Origin: Adenanthera pavonina
Lineage: Eukaryota; Streptophyta; Magnoliopsida; Fabales; Fabaceae
Assembly (NCBI GenBank): GCA_026686845.1
Contig: JAIVEN010000010.1
Coordinates: 28,494,001 to 28,558,000 of the forward strand
Length of the DNA: 64,000 nucleotides
Direction of reading: 5' to 3'
Positions 11,301 to 20,540 of this stretch are shown one piece after another. Position 1 is the first letter of the stretch; each line of letters starts with the position of its first letter. Below the pieces are notes generated by a model. The model ran no database searches, was not told the DNA's origin, and saw only the letters and a program-made list of their open reading frames with translations. Both the position numbers and the translations under genes were made by a program.

Positions 11301-14300
11301 GGCCCCTCTTACCCTCTTCTTTGTACATGCCCAAACCATCTTAAACTATTCTCCACCATTTTCTCCTCAATAGGTGCTACTCCCACTTTCATTCGTATAC
11401 AATCATTTTATATCTTGTCCAATTTTGTATTACTACACATTCATCTCAATATTCTCATCTCTACTACTCCCATCTTATGCTTTTATTGTTCTTTCAAAGC
11501 TTAACATTCACTACCATATAGCATTACTGGCTTTATAATTGTTCGATAAAATTTTCCTTTAAGTTTAGTAGGTATCTTGTGGTCACAAATAACTCCTAAT
11601 ACTTTTCTCCGCTTTAACCACCTAGCTTGTATCCTATGCATAACATCCCCATCAATTTCACCATCATTCTGTAAAATTAACCCAAAATATCTAGACTTTG
11701 ACACTTCTTGAATGGTTTGCTCTCCAATTTTTACCTCTAAATCGTTTCTAATTGGTCTCTTATTAAATTTGCAAAGCATATATTCCATCTTATTTCTACT
11801 CAAGCGACAACTTTTTTATTCCAAAGTGTGTCTCCATATAAAGTTGACCTCTTCTCTTAAGTCCTCAATTAAAACTATATCATCCGCAAAAAACATACAC
11901 TTTGAAATTTCCTTTTTCTTCTATATATATTTTGTTAGAACATCTAAAACTAAATCAAACAGGTATGGACTCAAGAAATATCCTTGATGTAAGTCTATCC
12001 TTATAGGAAAGTCCTTTGTCTCACCTTCAGGGTAGAAACCAAGGTAGAAACTCAATCTCTTGAAATCTCCACACTAAAGCTTGAATCTTCACCTCCAATA
12101 GCAAACCCTAGCACACAAAGCCACCCAAAATGTCCAGAATGAGGCTGAAGATGAAGAGACTCAAATTTATGTAGAAACCCTTAAGCTATGTTGTCTAATT
12201 GAAACTCTACATTTTAGCTGTCAGAGTGTAGTGCCACGGTGTGACTTGATTTTGAGTAACATATTTCACTTTCATGCCTCGGCGCAGCATTACCTTGCCG
12301 CGGCGGCCTTTGTTAACTGAAATAAGAAGACAGAGCGCGTCGTGGCAAGGTAATGTTGTGTCACAAAGTGAAAGTCAAATATGTTACTCATAATCAAGTC
12401 ATGCCACAGCGCCATACTCTGACAGCCAAAACGCGAAGTTTCAATTAGATAGCATAGCTCAAGGTCATTTGCATAAATTCGAGTCCCTTTGTCTTTAGCC
12501 TAATTTTGGACATTTTGGAGGCATTTTGGGTACTTTTGTATTCTAGGGTTTGCTATTGGAGGTGGAGATTCAAGCTTTGGTGTGCAAATTTCAAGAGATT
12601 ATGCTTCTAACTTGGTTTCATATTCTCTCCTTCCATTCCTCTCCTTATATTCTGCTATAAGTCCATTTATCTTGTATATTTGTGACTTCATTGTAGATAT
12701 GTGTGACTAAACAAATGTTCCCAGGGTTATTTTGATCTATTGTATGGATTGGATACTTGTTCTTCTCTATATTTGTGATTAACAATATGATTATATTGAT
12801 TTTTCTCTATGCTTAATGCTTCGTATTGATTGGCCTCCAATAAGTTTGCTAGGTTGACTTGATTGATGCTTGAGAGAGCTTGAGTTAAATCATGTGGGAA
12901 CTTAATACTTGTAATGTTGCATAGAGAGTTTTGTTGGTGGGATAGAGATACACTCACTAACCTCACATAGTCCCTCTAGAGTTTGGTTTGAAATTATGGG
13001 TTTAATTAATTGATTAGGGGAGTAATTAATTAATTAGGCTATACACCTATTAGGAGTCTCAAGAGAGCACTTGTAGATATCATAGAACTCTTGACTAGCA
13101 TGATCAATCATTAAGAACAAATATAAAAGGAGCTAAATGAGTGTTTAAGAAATACGAGAGAGAAATAACCTTGGCCTCAATTGCAATCAAGTAGTCTTTA
13201 ATCAACATTCCAATTAACTAGTTTATTTTGGTAGTTGATAATTCTTTTAGATAGTGATCAAATTGTTATTTTGCTCAAATTAATAAAAAATGCAAAGCCT
13301 AATCCTTGACCACTTTTGACACAAGTCGTCGAGAAAACGATACCTTGCTTACCACTTTACTATTTACCTCAACTTGTGTGCTTGCAGTATAGCCCGATGG
13401 TGAACACATATACATGTCAGTTATTCTAATAATCAAGTTGTTATGGAAGCATGTAATCAATGGTACCTGATCCACAGGTGAAGTGCCACACTCCCCAGAA
13501 AGGTCATGAACATATAAAATTGCAGTTGGTAAATGCGAAAGTGCAGCAAGCGTCAGCTTTTCCAAATTGTTCCTGTCTTCTGAAGATGCAAACCAGGAAG
13601 AAACAGTGATAAAAAAAACCATGTTAAAAGAGAAAACAAATTAACAGTAATTAGAAAAGTCCCCATGCGCATATATACAGAGGGCATTCAAATTTGAAGG
13701 AAGCACTCATCCTGAAAAAAATAGTCAAAGATGATACATCTATATGAATAGGAAATGAATAGTAATTCACCAGTGATAAGTGATTCTATTTTTATATATT
13801 GATATATTGGTGGATTTGACATTAACTAATTGAGTGGATAACCGAGATTCCCTACCAAGTCATCCCACCGACACTAGTTTTATATCCAACAACATGGAAG
13901 TTGCTAGTGGATTTTCAAGGAATCAAGGTGCATTAGCTCCACTTATCACATTCTATTCCATCTCTTTTAGACACTAGATTACTGAAAGCAAACACCCCCC
14001 CTTCCAGTCCCAAGAAGATCTCCCAACTGAGTGACTCTTCTTCCCATTGCCCCTACATCATAAATTGTCTCCCCTAATCAGTTGCATTCCATCTACAACT
14101 GTTGTTAATCTTCATGACAACGTGAGTTCTGCTGATAGTATAAGATCTATGCTGTTAGCAATACTGAACTTAATGCATAGAGACTGGGAAATAAAGAATC
14201 ATCACATGAGCAGAGAAGCAAACAAATTAGCTGATAAACTAGCTAAGTGTCCTGCTTCAAAGAACTTGTAAATAGGCTTTGCCTTGGCACTTTGTACCAA

Positions 14301-17300
14301 AAAAAAAAAACGGATCCTAAAGCAAGATTAAATAGTAAAAGGATGCATCACGCATGCCTGAATAAGAGTTGTTCCCGATTTGACCAACTAAAGAAAGATG
14401 CACTTCCAAGTTCCAACCATCCAATCTTATAAAAATCATCTGAGCCATCAGCTTACCAGACAAAGGACAACCCAGTCAAAGACCAGAGAAAAATCACAGA
14501 TACAGATTACAAATATAAGCTAACAAAGACATGGAAATCACCACCCAAAATTCATCACAACCAGACCGCTCTAAGCCAACTTAATCCTCAAAGCAACAAA
14601 TGAATAAAGGATCTGTAATAAAGAAAATCTCATATATGCACAACAACATGCCACTAAGAAACTAATGATTCACGAGACTTTAAGTAAAAAATGAACTTTT
14701 AATTACCATATTGTCTCTTCAGTAAGCCTGGTGTATCTGTCACCTATAGTTGTATCACGTAAGTAATTAGAACATGCATAGTGAAAGCAAAAACCAAAGA
14801 AAACAAAATAACAAACTATAGAAAATTTCAGACCTGAAACTTGTGATAGTTCAAAACAATGTGACCTATAAGAATCCCTCTAGTCGTGAAGGGATAGTTA
14901 CAAACCTGAAATGCCAGAGAGAAATGAAAGGACAAAGGCTGAAGAAAAATTATAAGACCCATGAATCTTAATTTTAAGCATAAACATGGTTTTGCAGCTT
15001 TCACCGAATGAAAGATTATTGAAAGATAAGAATAGAGTTACTCCACATCTATAAATAAGAAAGAACAGTATACTTTCACAAAAGAGCAATAATATGAAAA
15101 TGTAGAAAATGATGTTTAATATACTTAAATATGATGTCTTAGCTTTAAGACTGTGTGAATGCAAAAAGGTCTTTGGGAGAGCTCCCCTTGAATGAACCCG
15201 ACCGTAGCTTGATTTGGATTAGTCGAAACCCAAAATGGTGACTGAATACCATATGTTATTACCCAAAAAAAAAAAAGAGCAATAATATCATGAAAATATG
15301 ACATTTTTGCTGAAGTCTCATGAACTCTATCAGATATAACCAAATGAAGCATGTGGGAACAGAGTTGAGAATAACCAGGGGATTCAAGAAATTAAAACTT
15401 TGACCCAGGATAACTGCCATCTGTAACTTTTTCTTGGTTCTGTTCATTTACCTCTGCCATAATTCTTTCATGTTTTTCTTTTTCTTTTTTTCTCTCTCTG
15501 TTTTTTTTTTGGCCAACATAATTCTCTCATTCTTTTGTATATATATTCTGTGGGCAATTGATATTGATCGCATAATAAGAAGAAAAGCTTTATACCTCCT
15601 CTGCTTCTCATTCCCATCTGTCTCTATTTCTCCTTATTATTCTGTTTGCTTTCACTATTCATGGGGTTGGAGATCACAAGATTTTCTAGTATTAGAAAAT
15701 CAAGTTTGACTATCAGACAATTGCCTTTAGTTATTGAGTTTTTTCAGTCAAAAATCATTTCCTATTTCGTCATCCCTTGTATCTCCATCATATCTGCTGT
15801 TATTTTTTAATTTTTAAATGTCCTCATTCCATGGTTGAGTGGCAGGTCATTTGTTGCCATCTCTCCCCTATTTGTACCCAAGTTTTCATGATGGAATCAA
15901 AGCAATTAGAGTCTATCATAATCCGAATTTTTTCACATGGTATCAAAGTTAAGGCCTGATCCAGCTAACCACATCAAGGAAGACAAGAAAAAACAAGGAC
16001 ATCCAGGATTACTGCAACCTCCCTAGCGCTAATACATATGATGGGTGACTAGAGCACACTCCAATCCAAAGATCTTTGCTATTCAACTTATTGATGGCAA
16101 ACTACAAGCCAACTTAGGAGCCAATAAGACATTTTAAGGATCAAGGTATCCAATAACTTCACAGTGCCAACACCAGCAACCTTCAGGTGTGAACCACAGT
16201 ATTTGATAACTTCTCTAAGGGTTGGAAGTGGGTAAGATTCCATAATCCTCCCCCTAGTCTCTTCATAATTTGAATTTAGCCCAAGAAATTTACAAAATTC
16301 TCTTTTTTCTGAATTGCTGGAAGTAGAAAGCATCAGCTACACAAGACCATTTGTGAATCTCACAAAGATCAATTTGTTGCAGTACTTCATGAGCCTATTG
16401 TAGCATTGAATGACCCCCATCTATCCTTGTCTTAAGTCAAGGATAACCCCTTCAATCTCAAATAACAAGGTGGCATTCTCCACTAAAAAGTAATTCTCCC
16501 TAGCTGCTTCCCATATTTCTTGAGCTCTTTAACAATACAAGAAAAATTTCTCCAATATCATTTGTCATGGAATAGATCAACCATGAAATTATCATGTTGT
16601 TTTCAGAATTCCAAATCTGATTAATCATAACATTTGTCATGGAATAGATCAACCAGGAAATAACCATGAAAATTGCAGGTCATTGATATTGTGAGCAGAA
16701 GTACCCATCAGGTAGCCAAACTTACCTCTTCCCCCTACGTCAGAACACTGGATGACTGCTCACTTATGTACTTATGTTGAGCCTATGCCCAGTGATGAGG
16801 GCAGGAAAAGCATTGTGAGCTCCTTGGAGCAAAAGTGGCTTTGCCCATTCTGTTTTTGGGTATTAAAGGCAGAGACATGACCGAATATGAAAGAGGGATG
16901 ATTAGGCATATTGTTGCTCTGATACCATGTGAAAAATCAGAGTGGAATGACTCTCTGATTCCATTTACATTCTGTAAAGTTGAATACATAAACATACATT
17001 CATGCTGAGAAGTCAGACATGAGAACCCATAGAATGTGGATTAGCTAATCAAATTGGTTTGAATACAAGATAATATCAGAAAAATAAATGGAGAATAAAA
17101 CATAAATATATAATAACTAATTTACAGCTGAAAAACAGAGGAATTAATGAAATAAAACACGTGCACAGTCATGAAAAAGTTAAACACCACAAGAAAAAGA
17201 ATGTACTTCAGCAGAATCACAACACAGCATGCCAAAAAAAGGTCAGGGATTCCGCTGCACACCTCAGGCTTTCCGGTAGAGAGTACACGGACCAAAGAAG

Positions 17301-20300
17301 ATTTCCCTACATTAGGAGCTCCAACAAGGCAGAGTGTAGGCGTTTCCAGGTTAATTACAGGCATTGCTCTTAAAGTCTGCAAGGTTTAAAGTAGATACGC
17401 ATATAGAGGAAAAATTTGTGAAAAAGAAAAATTCCCGATCAAATGGTCCTCCCAAATACCTTGGCAATGCCCAACAAATCATCAACAACTTTCCCTTCTC
17501 GAGCAAAAATATCTTCAACTTTTTGAATGCCCTGCAACAAATGTAATATGTAAGAATCTCCCAAAAAAAAGAAATGAGATGTTCCAAGTAAGATATAAAG
17601 CACACCTCATTCAGTCTTTCCTCTGCTTCTCTCTTTGATGAAGACTGTTATATGAAATCATGATATCAATAATGTTAAGTAAAGGACAGCAGGAGAAAGC
17701 ACCAAAGCAACAAGAGGTCTGTATAAAGAAATATCAGACTATTCCATCTTATAGAATTCAATATACAATAAATGATAGATCTGGCTTTTGGCTGACCAAA
17801 AAACATTAATTTTCCAAAAGAAAGCAACATGCTCAAACAAAAACTAAAAGAACACATATTGAGCAATGATTACTGCTTTTAGAATGAAACAAGAAGGCCA
17901 TGAAAGGCATCAGTGTTTGATAAATCAAGCATAATACAGACAAGAAAATTTCTGGCTTCTATCAAGCCAAGAACAAGTGACAATAGATATCTAGTCCAAG
18001 CATAAAGGCATTTTATGATATATTGATCAGATACAAAACAACTTTGAACTGACGCAAATTTCTAAGTAAGATAATCAAAATAAGAACTTCTAGTCCCACC
18101 ATAGATTTTGTGAGAAACTGATCCTATAGAAATTTAAAGTTACTTTAAATGTATATACAAACTAAAATAAAATAAAATTGACCCTATATATACAAAAATA
18201 AGATAAACTTTAATTTCATCATAAAGATATGTGAGTTACTAAACAAACCTTAGCACAAAGTGAAGCATGTTCCTTTCCAACAGATACTACCTTCTTCCTT
18301 AAAGCATCTACCTTTCCCAACACCTGCTAAATAGTATATCCACATTCAACAGAATCATGATACTGTGCAATGTAATAAAGATGTCTAAAAGGACAAGACT
18401 AAAATCCACTGCCAACAAAATTTGTACTTCGAGCATTTACAATAGCAACAGAAGTCCAACAACAAATATTCTAATTGCTGCAAAGCAATGTTCCTTATAT
18501 ACCATTTCATAGTATCCATCTCCGAGTGTTAATTCAATAAGAGACTTTTCATAGGGATGAAGATATGTTTTCTTCGGAAAATTCTCCACATATGTCCTCA
18601 AAGGAATGGCCAGTTCCTGGATAGATCTACAATGTCAATTTTCGGTAATTTTTTTCTATAATAGAATATAGAAGTTCTAACAAACATTAGAATAACAGGA
18701 AATATTTGGGAATTAAGAACATACTTTCATCAGTGCATCCAGTTGCTTTGCACCCCTATTCTTCTCTCTTTTTGCAATGTTGACAATGCCTTGAGTTTAA
18801 GCAAACTAAAAATTAATATTAATGAAAAGTTCAATAATCAAAAACAGACATGCCAAGATTAAACCAAAGAACATCATTCTGGTCAAAAACCTTTTGTTGG
18901 AGAAGTTCTCCTTGCCTTTCTTAGTGCTGAACCAAGAATATCAACAGATGGCATCACCATGGGCAGCTTTTGAAATGCTCCTATGGCTTCTATTTTTTTA
19001 GATGTTTTTTCCTACAATTGGATATTTAAATGGTAACCACAATTTGGTTTGCACAAGTACTTTAATTTAACACATTGAAAAGAAAGAATAACAAAAAATT
19101 AATAGTCACAACAAAACCCACAAATAGATTCGAGATTATGAATAGTAATAGTAAAACTAAATTTCACATATGACATCTAAATGTGTATTCACACATACAC
19201 AAGCCAAAGTAATAAAAGAAGCAACAAAAAAAATCTTGTAAATGGAAGTGCCCACTATAATGAAAATAGATTGCCCCCCCTGGCCCTCGTGGGTGCGCAC
19301 AGGCACCAAGATAAGAATGCTATTATAAAAAAAAATAATAATAATAAAAAATCCACAAGATTTATGATACTAAAAGGGTAAATCCATTTTTAGCCAAAAT
19401 GATATTCTGATAGGCACCTAAATGGGATGGAAAGCCCTCCCTCAAAGGCTAGGTATTAAGGTGGGAGAACCAACATGCTTAAGTAACCCATAGAGCACCC
19501 CATATTACTCAATGTGAGATTAGGCATCCCATACTACTCTCGAAAACCAAGGAGGAGAGGGTGCTTAGCATCCACTTTTGGGTTTCCCTCTTTAATTTCA
19601 GTGTCCATGAAAGTTTACTCTCAGCCAATGTGACAGCCCTTAATCCATCCTTGGAGCAAGGCTTAAGCTTGCCAAATAAATAATAGAACGCGAGTGCAAT
19701 CATATTCCATTGGGAAAGGGCAGTGGCATATCACAATGCTAATCCTTCTATCCTTCTCGTGCACATTTTAATATTACCTTATCTTCCGCCAATTGAGAGG
19801 ATTGAGTGGCTAAGCTACCTTCTTTAAGATTCATTTAAGTTTGCCTTAGCTCCATCTACAGTACAGTATAATACTTCCACCTTACTTGAAGTTACCGGAC
19901 AGATGATAGGTAAGGAAGAAATTAATACCTTGGTATTCTTGTCTTCAATCTGCACAGTGGGAATGTAGCTTCCATTAGCAACTTCATACGAATTAGTTTG
20001 GATGCTGTTACAGAAGCATATGATTGGATGCTTATTGACACGGAGTATTCCTGCATTAAGTACCCAGTTATAGGCAATGGTACTATTCTTGAAAGGAGAG
20101 GGGGAAAATTGGCGAAGAAACCAAGTGCAAACTCTGATAAATTGCAAAAGCCAAGGACAAGAAGAATAGATTAATACATAAATATAAAAAAATAAAAAAC
20201 ACCAGCAACAACGTACTTGACAAGAAGCGTTTGTACAGAATAAAAATTTAACAACACAGATTTTGAACCAAAATTTAAAGCCAACCTTTGAAAGTGGGAA

Positions 20301-20540
20301 CATTGACTTTGAAAAATTGTGATTTTATTGTCTTCACCCAAGTAAGAATAAAATGAAAACCAATTTGGGTTGCCGAAGAAAGACATTAGAAAAGCAAATC
20401 AAATGTGAAAGTAATGTACGCGACAGTAAACACTAAATTCGAAAATGGGATGAACAACCTTTATAGAATTTTGAGCTTCCGATAAGGGTATTACAATAAG
20501 GAGTCTGCCCTTTGAGAAAAAGAGTTGAAGAGGCTCTCAT
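2287..20540 (-). CDS. Obg/NOG1-family GTPase, probably organellar (14 exons)
   Basis: A GTP-binding protein of the NOG1/Obg superfamily, inferred to act in organellar ribosome assembly. Fourteen GT-AG exons (listed separately) join in one frame to 463 codons plus stop. Order: a Ser/Thr-containing N-terminus that could be a transit peptide (about 1-95); a NOG1-type helical region (about 100-257); then the G domain with G1 GAPNVGKSS (276-284), a G2 region YPFTTRG (299-305), G3 DTPG (322-325) and SKSD (390-393) where NKxD is usual. The protein stops soon after the G domain. This fits the short plastid/mitochondrial-type plant homologues rather than nucleolar NOG1, which has a long C-terminal extension. 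All exon phases agree and no exon is damaged, so it is probably functional. Intron 12 (3166-13466) is 10.3 kb and full of transposons. An alternative start at 20386 also keeps the frame and gives 493 codons. Family is well supported; organelle targeting is inference. Confidence 0.88.
2959..3165 (-). CDS. GTPase exon 13 (G4)
   Basis: Acceptor ATTATGCAG|TTCGTC, donor CATGAG|GTGAGA. Its 69 codons include IYKEIRESF and [15 protein letters not shown] occupies the G4 guanine-specificity position where NKxD is canonical. Confidence 0.92.
3469..4185 (-). mobile_element. Non-autonomous hAT-type element, copy 1
   Basis: A 717-bp AT-rich element without coding capacity. It begins CAAAG and ends CATTG, imperfect inverted termini starting CA as in hAT elements. 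Near-perfect 8-bp duplications flank it: TATGTTCT (3461-3468) and TACGTTCT (4186-4193). The reverse complement matches 21462-22057 over most of its length, including GC-richer 'accggtt' ends and an AT-rich core. It lies in intron 12 of the GTPase gene. Confidence 0.75.
4186..5197. other. Intron 12 sequence without a recognised gene
   Basis: The open frame at 4196-4660 is a low-complexity Phe/Ser/Leu-rich translation with no domain character and is not called. The only recognisable signal is the Helitron-like terminus at 4797-4830. Confidence 0.4.
4797..4830 (+). mobile_element. Helitron-like 3' terminus
   Basis: A short GC-rich imperfect hairpin (CCC.TGCA pairing with TGCA.GGG, about 4797-4817) is followed nine bases later by CTAG and then T. 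This is the layout of plant Helitron 3' ends (hairpin, CTRR, insertion before T). The matching 5' TC end was not found, so element length is unknown. Confidence 0.4.
5760..6174 (-). repeat. 3' LTR of gypsy element
   Basis: 415 bp, nearly identical to 10615-11027. The pol reading frame does not stop until 6117, inside this LTR. The purine-rich GAGGAGGGGAG just before it in the sense direction is the likely polypurine tract and also encodes protein. Confidence 0.95.
6117..7463 (-). pseudogene. Gypsy pol part 2: integrase and chromodomain-like end
   Basis: A 448-codon stretch continuing pol after a frameshift near 7450. The zinc-binding region keeps CATCQQNK, but the usual second His is Tyr (SGYLKT). 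The catalytic core shows D in LDFITGLP, D in SDRDSLF and E in [10 protein letters not shown]. The C-terminal part has FHVSLLRPA followed by a chromodomain-like [11 protein letters not shown]. The last 19 codons lie inside the 3' LTR. Integrase inserts the cDNA; chromodomains of this type are thought to guide insertion to marked chromatin. Confidence 0.92.
7432..9867 (-). pseudogene. Gypsy pol part 1: protease, RT, RNase H
   Basis: An 811-codon open stretch. A zinc-knuckle-like [14 protein letters not shown] lies at about 81-94. The aspartic protease motif is at about 156-165 but reads DSS where D-S/T-G is expected, so the protease is probably dead. RT follows, with [13 protein letters not shown], the catalytic FFDDILVYS and flanking [11 protein letters not shown]. 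RNase H begins at ECDAS and ends near [10 protein letters not shown]. Frame is lost near 7450, where the integrase ORF continues one frame over. The single-base shift may be real or an assembly error. Confidence 0.92.
9850..10585 (-). pseudogene. Gypsy gag (one stop, one frameshift)
   Basis: Starts at ATG 10585-10583 ([10 protein letters not shown]). It includes the capsid-like stretch [19 protein letters not shown] and, after an in-frame TAG at 10234-10232, the segment [14 protein letters not shown] typical of gypsy capsid. The same frame resumes after the stop and continues to about 9850, where the reading shifts by one base into the pol frame. The capsid assembles the virus-like particle in the cytoplasm. 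Confidence 0.85.
10596..10611 (-). other. Gypsy primer binding site
   Basis: Three bases inside the 5' LTR, the sense strand reads TGGCCTCAGAGACTGG. It begins with the TGG expected opposite a tRNA 3' CCA end. I cannot name the tRNA from the sequence alone. Confidence 0.6.
10615..11027 (-). repeat. 5' LTR of gypsy element
   Basis: 413 bp, TG...CA termini, paired with 5760-6174. Differences from the 3' LTR include single-base changes and the loss of two bases near 10701. Confidence 0.95.
11093..12030 (-). mobile_element. 5'-truncated L1-type LINE (RT C-terminal part)
   Basis: On the minus strand the translation runs from GETKDFPIR through [11 protein letters not shown] and the catalytic FADD, then [16 protein letters not shown] and [13 protein letters not shown] to YGSEC. 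That is the order in plant L1-type reverse transcriptases. It continues with degraded frames to a 3' end containing 'ggctaatgttgttg'. It interrupts the left palindrome arm, which resumes on both sides. Several stops and frame changes are present. About 0.9 kb remains of an element usually several kb long. Confidence 0.85.
13467..13579 (-). CDS. GTPase exon 12
   Basis: Acceptor ATCTTCAG|AAGACA, donor GATCAG|GTACC. It encodes [18 protein letters not shown] and then [13 protein letters not shown], conserved between G3 and G4. It is followed by the 10.3-kb intron. Confidence 0.93.
14047..14311 (+). mobile_element. LINE 3' fragment (RNase H end and poly-A)
   Basis: The plus-strand translation ends in [20 protein letters not shown], the C-terminal pattern of the RNase H domain of plant non-LTR retrotransposons. 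It is followed by a short degraded tail and an A-run at 14299-14310. This fits a 5'-truncated LINE in GTPase intron 11. The upstream boundary is not clear. Confidence 0.55.
14707..14743 (-). CDS. GTPase exon 11 (G3)
   Basis: A 37-base exon with acceptor CTATAG|GTGACA and donor CAATATG|GTAATT. It encodes [12 protein letters not shown], with the G3 DTPG motif that contacts Mg2+ and the gamma phosphate. Confidence 0.92.
14834..14905 (-). CDS. GTPase exon 10 (G2)
   Basis: Acceptor ATTTCAG|GTTTGT, donor TTTCAG|GTCTGA. Its 24 codons begin [10 protein letters not shown], the switch I/G2 region of Obg-type GTPases. Confidence 0.93.
15103..15283 (+). mobile_element. SINE-like retroposon with direct flanking repeats
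   Basis: The insert ends in 'gttattaccc' and an A-run of about 12. 'aaaagagcaataatat' appears on both sides (about 15080-15095 and 15273-15292), as a target duplication would. Internal 'ggattagtcgaaaccc' resembles part of the minus-strand SINE at 57254-57465, which has 'ggattag' and 'gataccgggtgtt' before its A-run. It carries no coding sequence and lies in GTPase intron 9. Confidence 0.5.
15950..17100 (-). mobile_element. Ty1/copia relic (gag fragment, PBS, LTR start)
   Basis: The minus-strand translation of about 16090-16700 has [21 protein letters not shown] and [16 protein letters not shown] in order, the pattern of copia gag (UBN2-type). Upstream in the sense direction, the complement of 16916-16927 reads TGGTATCAGAGC, the initiator-Met-tRNA primer site. 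It is bounded by an LTR end TTTTTCACA (LTR from 16928 rightward). Protease and pol are missing. A segment near 16558-16660 contains a tandem repeat of 'catttgtcatggaatagatc'. It lies in GTPase intron 9. Confidence 0.65.
17263..17376 (-). CDS. GTPase exon 9 (G1/P-loop)
   Basis: Acceptor CTTGCAG|ACTTTA, donor CCTGAG|GTGTGC. It encodes the start of the G domain and the P-loop GAPNVGKSS, which binds the GTP phosphates. It is intact. Confidence 0.95.
17460..17531 (-). CDS. GTPase exon 8
   Basis: Acceptor TTGCAG|GGCATT, donor GCCAAG|GTATTT. Its 24 codons include [19 protein letters not shown], the linker helix leading into the G domain. Confidence 0.92.
17606..17644 (-). CDS. GTPase exon 7 (13 codons)
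   Basis: A very short exon with acceptor ATAACAG|TCTTC and donor AATGAG|GTGTGC. It encodes [13 protein letters not shown]. Phase 0 at both ends keeps the frame between exons 6 and 8. Confidence 0.85.
17645..18248. other. Intron 6 of the GTPase gene, nothing else seen
   Basis: AT-rich intron sequence between exons 6 and 7. I see no repeat with a partner in the window and no coding signal. Confidence 0.5.
18249..18323 (-). CDS. GTPase exon 6
   Basis: Acceptor TTTAGCAG|GTGTTG, donor GCTAAG|GTTTGT. Its 25 codons include [19 protein letters not shown], continuing the helical N-domain. Confidence 0.92.
18503..18616 (-). CDS. GTPase exon 5
   Basis: Acceptor CTATCCAG|GAACTG, donor GAAATG|GTATAT. 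Its 38 codons include [12 protein letters not shown] and [19 protein letters not shown], characteristic of the family's N-domain. Confidence 0.93.
18725..18789 (-). CDS. GTPase exon 4
   Basis: Acceptor CTCAAG|GCATTG, donor ATGAAA|GTATGT. It encodes [20 protein letters not shown], a basic conserved helix of the NOG1 N-domain. The phase matches exon 3 (one base carried over). Confidence 0.9.
18891..19011 (-). CDS. GTPase exon 3
   Basis: Acceptor ...ATTGTAG|GAAAAAAC, donor ACAAAAG|GTTTTTG. It encodes the NOG1-type segment [19 protein letters not shown], the start of the conserved N-terminal helical domain. Confidence 0.9.
19012..19928. other. Intron 2 of the GTPase gene
   Basis: It contains a C-run at 19274-19280 and a low-complexity A/T tract near 19325-19350. 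The block at 19400-19720 is somewhat richer in GC than its surroundings, but I could not assign it to a family. Confidence 0.4.
19929..20131 (-). CDS. GTPase exon 2
   Basis: Acceptor ...ATCAGAG before TTTGCACTTGG; donor ACCAAG|GTATTAAT. It encodes a Ser/Asn-rich stretch ending QIEDKNTK, with no motif, probably the rest of the targeting region. With the alternative first exon it would begin at 20133. Confidence 0.7.
20459..20540 (-). CDS. GTPase exon 1 (preferred model)
   Basis: ATG at 20540-20538 opens [11 protein letters not shown], a Ser/Thr-containing start typical of organellar transit peptides. The exon ends AAAG before a GTTGTT donor (phase 1) and joins the acceptor at 20131 in frame. 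The alternative is an exon at 20217-20386 starting MSFFGNPN, with donor CAA|GTACGT, joined to an acceptor two bases earlier at 20133. That model is also in frame, so the start is not settled. Confidence 0.55.

Larger units (their letters stand above)
5198..13308. repeat. Long palindromic (foldback) element, split by later insertions
   Basis: About 0.9 kb of sequence occurs twice in opposite orientation. The left arm is in three pieces: about 5198-5759, 11033-11093 and 12030-12315. The right arm is continuous, about 12345-13308. The pieces match in order from the outer end (GTGGTCAAG / CTTGACCAC) to the centre, a short loop near 12305-12345. The interruptions are the gypsy element (5760-11027) and the LINE (about 11093-12030). 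No transposase is visible. Termini and target duplication are not clear, so superfamily is open (a foldback or MULE-like element is possible). Confidence 0.8.

Noticed and set aside
12727..12966. 79-codon frame in the right palindrome arm
   Set aside because: It lies in non-coding inverted-repeat DNA, and the matching left arm does not keep the frame.
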